DNA from: Streptomyces avidinii
Lineage (GTDB): Bacteria > Actinomycetota > Actinomycetes > Streptomycetales > Streptomycetaceae
Direction: 5' to 3'
Length of the DNA: 64,000 nucleotides
Assembly (NCBI RefSeq): GCF_014650695.1
Contig: NZ_BMVL01000017.1
Coordinates: 62,001 to 126,000, forward strand
Below, piece by piece: positions 58,945-64,000 of the stretch (the stretch's first letter is position 1; the number at the start of each line of letters is the position of its first letter). The position numbers and the translations under genes are program-made. Below the pieces are notes generated by a model that searched no databases, was not told the DNA's origin, and was given only the letters and a program-made list of their open reading frames with translations.

Positions 58945-59948
58945 GCCGGCGGGAGCGGCAGTTCCAGCTGGGTGTGTCCGCGGGCCGTGACCGCCGGGGG
59001 CGCGGGGCGGGCGGCGCCCAGGGCGAGGAGGGCGCGCAGCGCGGCGATCACGTCCGCCGGTCTGTCGCGGAGGATCCCCGGTGTCGTACTGACCACGAGG
59101 ATTCCGCGGGACTCCAGGCGCAGCCGTCGGTGCAGGGTGGCCTGCCAGGCGTCGCGCGTGTAGTGGTACTCGACGGAGTCGATCTCCAGTGCCACGCCCT
59201 CCTCGGGCCAGTACGCGTCCGGGCTGGCGAGGAAGGCACCGTCCGGGCCGTGGAGGCGGGGGTTCCAGAGCGGGGCGGGAAGGTCGGTGGCCGCGAGGGT
59301 GTCGCGGGCGCGGCCCTCGGCGATCGAACGGACCCCGGCGACCAGTTCCGCGGCCGCCACCCGCACGGCGGGGCGGCCGCGAAGGCGGCCCGCGCGGAGT
59401 TCGGCGTGCAGGTCGTGCGGGTGGCACCAGCCGCCCTGGACGACGTTGGCCAGTACGGAACGCACCAGGTCGGGGTCGTCCGTGCGGGCTGCGAAGTCCG
59501 CGGCGGCCCGGATCGGGCGGGTGCTGGGGACGCCGGCGATGTGGATGGTGGCGGGCCAGCGCGAGGTCGGGCAGGGCCGGACCCGGCCCGCGGCGGCCGG
59601 CGAACGCGGGGCGCGGACGAGGACGTCCAGCGGTTCGGGCGGGGCGTTGCGGATGCCCAGGAGCGCGAGGGCGGCGCCGCCCGTGAGCGCGGCGGTGGAC
59701 CCGGAGAGCGGGTCGGCCGCGGGGTGGGCGGCGTACAGGACGGCGGACAGCGCCTGCTGCCGGTGGTGCGGCGGGCCGGTCTGCAGGAGGTACACCCGTG
59801 GCAGGATCCGCTGCCAGGGTCCTCCGCGGCGGCTGCGGCCGCTGATGGTGCCGGCCGGGATCCCGGCCTGCTTGAGCTGGTGGTGGGTGGCCATGTTCAG
59901 CTGGCGCCGGGCGACACGGGCGAGGGAGGCGTTACGGGCGACGATCAT
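58914..59948 (-). CDS. DUF559 nuclease-like protein with AbiEi-type N-terminal winged helix
   Basis: A 344-residue protein. The N-terminal 60 residues (VARRQLNMATHHQLKQAGIPAGTI, then GGPWQRILPRVYLL) match the AbiEi-type N-terminal winged-helix domain. The C-terminal DUF559 domain has VALEIDSVEYHYTRDAWQATLHRRLRLESRGILVV, with E..D..YH as the restriction-endonuclease-like core (PD-(D/E)XK-related). These fused proteins are common in Streptomyces and of unknown role, with antitoxin or DNA-repair functions guessed. No AbiEii-type partner is adjacent. Confidence 0.83.
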   Translation of the reverse strand: MIVARNASLARVARRQLNMATHHQLKQAGIPAGTISGRSRRGGPWQRILPRVYLLQTGPPHHRQQALSAVLYAAHPAADPLSGSTAALTGGAALALLGIRNAPPEPLDVLVRAPRSPAAAGRVRPCPTSRWPATIHIAGVPSTRPIRAAADFAARTDDPDLVRSVLANVVQGGWCHPHDLHAELRAGRLRGRPAVRVAAAELVAGVRSIAEGRARDTLAATDLPAPLWNPRLHGPDGAFLASPDAYWPEEGVALEIDSVEYHYTRDAWQATLHRRLRLESRGILVVSTTPGILRDRPADVIAALRALLALGAARPAPPAVTARGHTQLELPLPPAYAPKARDTV

Positions 59949-59982
59949 GCCCGGGGTATGCCCGGTGGGGTGCGCGCAATGC

Positions 59983-60519
59983 TCAGGCCGAGGGGTGGTT
60001 CGGGGCCAGGAAGACGACGACGCCGTTCTGCGTCCCGGGCAGCGGGGTGATCTCGTGCCAGCCCAGGCGCCGGTAGGTGGCGACGGTGTCGGTGGCGACC
60101 CGGGCGGTCAGCAGCCAGGCCCGGTCGTCCGGGGCGTCGGCGGTGATCTCGGCGAGCAGGGCGCGCCCGGTGCCGTGTCCGCGCGCGTGCGGGCGTACGG
60201 CGAGCTCGTCGATCTCCAGTGCGCCGATGAGCAGTTCCCGTACGCGCGGCCGGCCGAGCTGTGCGGCGACCTGCCCGTACGCACGGTCCCTGGGGAAGGT
60301 CCTGGGGGTCAGCCAGGCGGTGGCGAAGCCGTCGATGCCGGCGGGTGACTGGGCGAAGGCGGTACGGAATCCGGTGCGGCGGCTGTCCGCCTGGAGCCGG
60401 AGGGAGAACTGGCGAATGGTTTCTTCGTCCTCGTTCCACGGTGGCGCGGAGAAGACCTCGCTGTAGGCGTCGGCCAGTTCGTCCGACAGGTCCAGCACGG
60501 CCGGTCCGTAACAGATCAC
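59983..60519 (-). CDS. GNAT family N-acetyltransferase
   Basis: A 178-residue acetyltransferase. The acetyl-CoA-binding signature is IDELAVRPHARGHGTGRALLAEI (motif A, Q/RxxGxG/A). The C-terminal strand TYRRLGWHEITPLPGTQNGVVVFLAPN is typical. The substrate is unknown. Start GTG 60519. It lies 34 bp upstream of the DUF559 gene on the same strand. Confidence 0.9.
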   Translation of the reverse strand: MICYGPAVLDLSDELADAYSEVFSAPPWNEDEETIRQFSLRLQADSRRTGFRTAFAQSPAGIDGFATAWLTPRTFPRDRAYGQVAAQLGRPRVRELLIGALEIDELAVRPHARGHGTGRALLAEITADAPDDRAWLLTARVATDTVATYRRLGWHEITPLPGTQNGVVVFLAPNHPSA

Positions 60520-60700
60520 GTTTGCAGCTCCTTGGGCCGGCTTGGGCGTCTTCGGCGGTATCGCCCGTGTAGGAGAGTGAATCTACGCCGGGGAGGTTCC
60601 ACGGAGGGCACGTGCGCGGATCCGGAGGGTGTGCGACAAATCCGACTTCCGTCCACCGGGCGCGGACCCCCCGTATCGCCGCCCCCCGGCGCGGCGTTGA

Positions 60701-60898
60701 ATGCGTGTGCGTACTTCTCTTCTGGGCCGGGCCCTGGTCGGGCTCACCGCGTGCGCGGTGGCGTTCTTCATCATCCTGGGTGTCATGGCGGTGCTGCCCC
60801 GCGCCGTCCAGGACACGCTGCCGCCCGGCGTCCTCGGCGGCGCGGTCGTGGTCCTCGGGGTGATGGCCGCCCGCCGCTTCACGCGGCGCGCGCGTTAG
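60701..60898 (+). CDS. Small two-helix membrane protein
   Basis: A 65-residue protein with two TM helices (LVGLTACAVAFFIILGVMAVL and GVLGGAVVVLGVMAARR) and a basic C-terminus. No family recognised. The ATG at 60701 lacks a clear Shine-Dalgarno; coding potential is moderate. Confidence 0.6.
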   Translation: MRVRTSLLGRALVGLTACAVAFFIILGVMAVLPRAVQDTLPPGVLGGAVVVLGVMAARRFTRRAR

Positions 60899-60938
60899 CC
60901 TCGTACGGTCACGTCAGAAACGACCGGAGGCCTCCACG

Positions 60939-61241
60939 ATGGCGCAGATCCCCACCTCGGCAATAGCGGCGGCCGGCCTGGTCGGCGGCTACGCCACGGC
61001 CCGCTGGACCGGCCGGCGCCCGCTCGGCGGCGTGGTCCTCGCGGCCGCCGGCACCCTCGCGGGACGCGAATGGCACCGCCGCACGTCCCCGACGACGACG
61101 GCCCTCCTCGGCACGGCCTACGTCGCCGCGTTCGCGGGATCGCACCCCCTGGCGAAGAAGATCGGCGCCTGGCCGGCGGTCTTCACGGCGGCCGCCGCGA
61201 TGGCCGCGGCCTCGTACGCGGCGGCGGACCGCCAGAGCTAG
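60939..61241 (+). CDS. Hypothetical membrane protein
   Basis: A 100-residue, Ala/Gly-rich protein with about three TM segments (AIAAAGLVGGYATARW, TTALLGTAYVAAFAG and WPAVFTAAAAMAAASYAAAD). Shine-Dalgarno ACCGGAGG lies seven bases before ATG 60939. The function is unknown; this type is conserved in Streptomyces. Confidence 0.75.
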   Translation: MAQIPTSAIAAAGLVGGYATARWTGRRPLGGVVLAAAGTLAGREWHRRTSPTTTALLGTAYVAAFAGSHPLAKKIGAWPAVFTAAAAMAAASYAAADRQS

Positions 61242-61272
61242 ACCGTCTGCGGCTCCGCCCCGGACCGTCGCT

Positions 61273-61731
61273 TCAGGCGCTGCGGTCGGGGCGCGGCGGC
61301 GGGGGAGTGCGGTGCGTCGGTGAGGCGTCGCGCGTCAGTGTGATCGAGCGGGCCACCTCCTTGGGCGTTTGGTGCTCCCAGAACCGCAGCACTGTCCAGC
61401 CCGTCGCCTCCAGGTGAGCGGTCGTCTCGCGGTCGCGGGACATGTTCTTCTCCAGCTTGGCCCGCCACCATTCGGCATTCGCCTTCGGCTGCGTCGCGTG
61501 CTCGGGGCAGCCGTGCCAGAAACAGCCGTCGAGGAAGACGGCGATCTTCGCGCGGGTGAAGGCGATGTCGATGGTGCGGCGGCGTATGCCGGGAACGGGG
61601 AAGTTCACGCGGTAGCGGAGGCCGGACGCGTGGAGGAGGCGGCGGACGGCCAGCTCCTGTGTCGTGTCGCGTGAGGCCTGTCGACTCATACGCGCCGAGA
61701 CACCGGGGGAGGAGGGGACGGCACCAGGCAT
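61273..61731 (-). CDS. Very short patch repair (Vsr) endonuclease-like protein
   Basis: A 152-residue protein of the Vsr family, which nicks at T:G mismatches from deaminated 5-methylcytosine. Features are SRQASRDTTQELAVRRLLHASGLRYRV, the Asp of TIDIAFTRAKIAVFLDGCFWHGCPEH (catalytic Asp and zinc-binding Cys/His) and WTVLRFWEHQTPKEV. Start at ATG 61731; ATG 61689 would cut the family's conserved start. No Dcm-type DNA methyltransferase is adjacent. Confidence 0.88.
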   Translation of the reverse strand: MPGAVPSSPGVSARMSRQASRDTTQELAVRRLLHASGLRYRVNFPVPGIRRRTIDIAFTRAKIAVFLDGCFWHGCPEHATQPKANAEWWRAKLEKNMSRDRETTAHLEATGWTVLRFWEHQTPKEVARSITLTRDASPTHRTPPPPRPDRSA

Positions 61732-61774
61732 GGACGCATGATGTCAGTCCCCCTCGTCCACCCTCGACCCGGAC

Positions 61775-62773
61775 TCAGGTGGTGCTGTGGCACTCCGAGT
61801 ACGGCTTGCCCGAGGTGCACCAGCAGGGGGCCGTGGGGGTCGGGGGCCAGGGGGTGGCCTTGCCGCGGGCGGCCAGGGTCGTGGCGTACTCGGCCAGGAG
61901 GGACGGGGAGGCCGGGGAGGTCTTCTCCGACGCTGCGAAGGCCTCGTAGGACGGGACGCTCGCCGTGACGATGCCGAGGTTCGTGGTGCCCGAGGCGGCC
62001 AGGGCGCGCAGGGAGGTCTCGATGTCCCTCAGGTGGGCCTCGTGCGAGGGGTACTCGGAGGCGAGGGTCGGGTAGCTGGTCAGCAGCTCGGACAGTTCGC
62101 GCTGCGGCCAGTGCAGGATCGCCACCGGGAAGGGGCGCGAGAGGGCCGCGCGGCGGTCGCCCAGTTCGGCGCGCAGGCGGGCGATCTCGGCGCGCAGCTC
62201 GGTGGGGTCGTCGGAGCCCAGGGCCCAGATGCGCTTCGGGTCGTGGAGCTCGTCGAGGGGGATCGGGCCGATGTGGCGGGTGTCCGCGACCATGTCCCAG
62301 TCGTCGTGCGGGCGTCCGAGGAGGCGGCGTACGCGGTGGCGGCCGGTGAGGAGGGCGGTGGTGGCCGGCGTCAGCGGGTCGTCCTCCGCGATGAGGAGGG
62401 TGGCCGCCTCGGTGAAGCAGTCGTGCGAGGCCTCCAACTCGTCGTGGGCCTCCAGGGCTTCCGCGATGACCTCCCACGGCGCCGGGTCCTTGGGCGAGGC
62501 GGCACGGATGCCCGAGATGAGGGCGCGGGCCTCCGCCTCGTGGCCGTACTCCCAGAGGTTCGCCGCCTGCAGGGCCTTGATCAGGTGGGGGTCGGACGGG
62601 GAGGAGGAGAGGAGTTGGTCGTACAGGGCACTCGCCCGGTCGCGTGCGTCGGCCAGTTCGAGGTGGGCCGCGGCCTGGAGGAGCAAGGGCTCCTGGTCCT
62701 CGGGGTAGCGGGTCGCCGTGCGGATGAGGCGCTCGGCTTCGGCGATGTGCTCGGCAGGCGTGTCGGGGCGCAT
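61775..62773 (-). CDS. SEC-C motif protein with TPR-like repeats
   Basis: A 332-residue protein. The N-terminal ~130 residues are TPR-like helices (AERLIRTATRYPEDQEPLLL, ASALYDQLLSSSPSDPHLIKAL). A central helical region with a coiled coil (LRAEIARLRAELGDRRAAL) follows. The extreme C-terminus is the zinc-binding SEC-C motif PCWCTSGKPYSECHS (CxCx8CH). Its function is unknown; SEC-C in SecA contacts SecB. ATG 62773. Confidence 0.87.
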   Translation of the reverse strand: MRPDTPAEHIAEAERLIRTATRYPEDQEPLLLQAAAHLELADARDRASALYDQLLSSSPSDPHLIKALQAANLWEYGHEAEARALISGIRAASPKDPAPWEVIAEALEAHDELEASHDCFTEAATLLIAEDDPLTPATTALLTGRHRVRRLLGRPHDDWDMVADTRHIGPIPLDELHDPKRIWALGSDDPTELRAEIARLRAELGDRRAALSRPFPVAILHWPQRELSELLTSYPTLASEYPSHEAHLRDIETSLRALAASGTTNLGIVTASVPSYEAFAASEKTSPASPSLLAEYATTLAARGKATPWPPTPTAPCWCTSGKPYSECHSTT

Positions 62774-62819
62774 GGTTCACACCGTACTGCCCTGGTCAGT
62801 TGGCGGGGGAGGACTTAGG

Positions 62820-63647
62820 GTGCCGCCCGTGCGAGATCGCGTACCCGTGGTGGTGCAGGGGGGCGGCCGGCGGGGGCGCCGGGCCGGGCCCGCCGGTGTG
62901 CTGTGGGCGTCCGCCGAGCTGATCGTCACCGTGGGCGTGGTGGTCCTGTTACTGGTGGTGCACCAGGTGTGGTGGACCAACCGGCAGGCGGTGGCCGCCG
63001 CGCACGAGCAGGTGCAGGCACTGGAGCGGGCCTGGGGCGGCGTCGACCCCGCCGCCGGATCTCCTTCGGACGCTCCGGCCGGTGTCGATCCCCGGCTCGG
63101 GTCCGGGTCCGGGGGCGAGGAGGTGCCGGTGGCCGGGCGCGTTCCGGAGCCCGCCGCGACCCGGGCGGCCGGGGCAGCCGAGCGGGAGGGCCGGGAGGAC
63201 CGGGCGAGCGGGGCGTACGCCGTCCTGCGCATCCCGCGCCTCGGCCTCGTCGTCCCCGTCGCGCAGGGGGTCGACAAGCGGACCGTCCTGGACAAGGGCT
63301 ACGCCGGGCAGTACCCGGGGACCGCCGGGCCCGGGGCGCAGGGGAACTTCGCGCTGGCCGGGCACCGCAACACCCACGGCGAGCCCTTCCGGTACATCAA
63401 CCGGCTGCGGGCGGGAGACGAGCTGATCGTCGACCTGCGGGGGCGGCGGTTCACGTACGTGGTCGGGAAGATCCTGAGCCAGACCACCGAGCGGGACACC
63501 GGGGTGATCGCGCCCGTGCCGCGGAGCGTGGTGAGGCCGGACCAGGGGTACGGCGACCCGGGCGCCTACATCACGCTCACCACCTGCACACCCGAGTACA
63601 GCTCGAAGTACCGGCTCGTGGTCTGGGGGACCCTCAAGGCCTCCTAG
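62820..63647 (+). CDS. Class E sortase with a TTA leucine codon
   Basis: A 275-residue membrane-anchored transpeptidase that links surface proteins to peptidoglycan. An N-terminal TM helix (ELIVTVGVVVLLLVVHQVWW, about 28-50) precedes an Ala/Gly-rich linker and the sortase barrel. Catalytic residues are His182 (LAGHRNTHGEPF), Cys256 (TLTTCTPEY) and Arg265 (KYRLVV). TLTTCTP fits class E (substrate LAXTG). GTG 62820 is preferred since GGAGGA is correctly spaced. Codon 44 is TTA (62949-62951), so bldA-dependent expression is predicted. Confidence 0.92.
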   Translation: MPPVRDRVPVVVQGGGRRGRRAGPAGVLWASAELIVTVGVVVLLLVVHQVWWTNRQAVAAAHEQVQALERAWGGVDPAAGSPSDAPAGVDPRLGSGSGGEEVPVAGRVPEPAATRAAGAAEREGREDRASGAYAVLRIPRLGLVVPVAQGVDKRTVLDKGYAGQYPGTAGPGAQGNFALAGHRNTHGEPFRYINRLRAGDELIVDLRGRRFTYVVGKILSQTTERDTGVIAPVPRSVVRPDQGYGDPGAYITLTTCTPEYSSKYRLVVWGTLKAS

Positions 63648-63773
63648 GAGTTCCAGGCGCCCGAGGCGGCCTGGGGGTCCCGGGCGTCCTGGCCGAGGGC
63701 GTTGTCGGCGGGTCCGGTTACCATCGGTCTCGTACGGGAGTTCGTGCGCGGGAGTGGAGAGGAGGAGGTCCGT

Positions 63774-64000
63774 ATGGCTCGGCAGCAACGACAGCATCGA
63801 GGCGGCGGCCGCCTGCTTCCCTTCGCGCTGTTCGCCCGGACCTCGCGGGTCCTTTCCGTGCTGCTCCCCATCGTGCTGCTCGGGGGTCTCCTCGGGCTGT
63901 TCGCCGGCGAGGGCGGGCTGGGCGCCGTGGTGGTCGCCTTCGCGGCCATCGTCGCCGTGGGTACGGCGGCCCTGGCCGCCGCCGCGCGGCTCGTGCGGCC
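63774..64000 (+). CDS. Membrane protein, N-terminal part (runs off the right edge)
   Basis: 75 residues visible from ATG 63774, with GAGGAGGAGG seven to sixteen bases upstream. The N-terminus is basic (MARQQRQHRGGGRLLPF), followed by two hydrophobic helices (VLSVLLPIVLLGGLLGLF and AVVVAFAAIVAVGTAALA). It is on the same strand as the sortase, 126 bp downstream. The family cannot be assigned. Confidence 0.65.
   Translation, partial: MARQQRQHRGGGRLLPFALFARTSRVLSVLLPIVLLGGLLGLFAGEGGLGAVVVAFAAIVAVGTAALAAAARLVR

Overview
The window is a stretch of a Streptomyces chromosome. The grounds are the very high G+C with strong third-position bias, the many GTG starts, an SsgA-like sporulation protein, DasR-type operators in front of a GlcNAc PTS, rare TTA (bldA-type) leucine codons, and many lineage-typical conserved proteins (DUF3039, DUF2017, RDD, DUF3618, class E sortase). 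From memory, the gene order runs parallel to the S. coelicolor interval from about SCO2949 (murA) down towards SCO2890 (ssgG, hppD, pncB, clpS, nagE2/nagE1/nagF, rph, rdgB, bcp, sugE in the same order). No alignment was run. Most of the window is therefore core chromosome with a few strain-variable inserts.

Layout. 1-3.5 kb: start of murA (minus), yqgE, a DUF3039 protein and a GH20 N-acetylhexosaminidase. 3.8-9.2 kb: three translationally coupled genes for a molybdenum hydroxylase of the xanthine dehydrogenase type; its [2Fe-2S] subunit carries an unusual low-complexity extension of about 520 residues. 9.4-12.9 kb: a small type VII-secretion-like locus (helical protein, WxG/Pro-Gly-rich protein, mycosin, gene remnant), then tRNA-Cys. 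13-17.3 kb: MFS exporter, RHH/Doc toxin-antitoxin pair, superfamily 2 helicase. 17.7-23.3 kb: IclR regulator, a 31-bp tandem repeat, a secreted Lon-like protease, an MFS transporter with a TTA codon, an ArsR-type regulator with a palindromic operator, and divergent Lrp/hppD. 23.4-29.9 kb: TPR protein, FAD-linked oxidase, ssgG-like gene, two RDD membrane proteins. 30.3-36.4 kb: large secreted M6 metalloprotease, the NAD salvage pair pncA/pncB, clpS and a DUF2017 protein.

36.7-40.2 kb: amino-acid permease, then the sulfur-carrier route to cysteine (mec protease, a Cys-containing leader peptide, cysO, cysM). 40.3-42.2 kb: a frameshifted DUF488 gene carrying two copies of a 30-bp palindromic element, a PemK-like gene and a metallo-hydrolase. 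42.2-45.5 kb: two GlcNAc EIIC genes and a divergent EIIB gene, with DasR operators in front of both EIIC genes. 45.6-50.7 kb: rph, a lipoprotein, rdgB, an odd short-arm tRNA with a UAG anticodon, two tandem HNH nucleases, bcp, a GroES-like gene, and a guanidine-III riboswitch ahead of gdx. 50.7-56.8 kb: class A PBP, a three-gene ABC exporter, a DUF1707 protein. 56.8-57.6 kb: a repeat-filled non-coding block with a 70-nt-arm inverted repeat. 57.6-64 kb: DUF445 protein, DUF559/AbiEi-like protein, GNAT, two small membrane proteins, a lone Vsr-type nuclease, a SEC-C protein, a class E sortase with a TTA codon, and the start of a membrane protein.

Functional themes are cell-wall and aminosugar metabolism (murA, GH20, nag PTS, PBP, ssgG, sortase), extracellular proteolysis, NAD and cysteine metabolism, and small stress or conflict modules (Doc pair, PemK-like, HNH pair, Vsr, DUF559). 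The least explained items are the short-arm UAG tRNA, the large inverted repeat at 57.0-57.3 kb, the tandem modular HNH nucleases, the orphan mycosin locus and the fused low-complexity domain on the [2Fe-2S] subunit.
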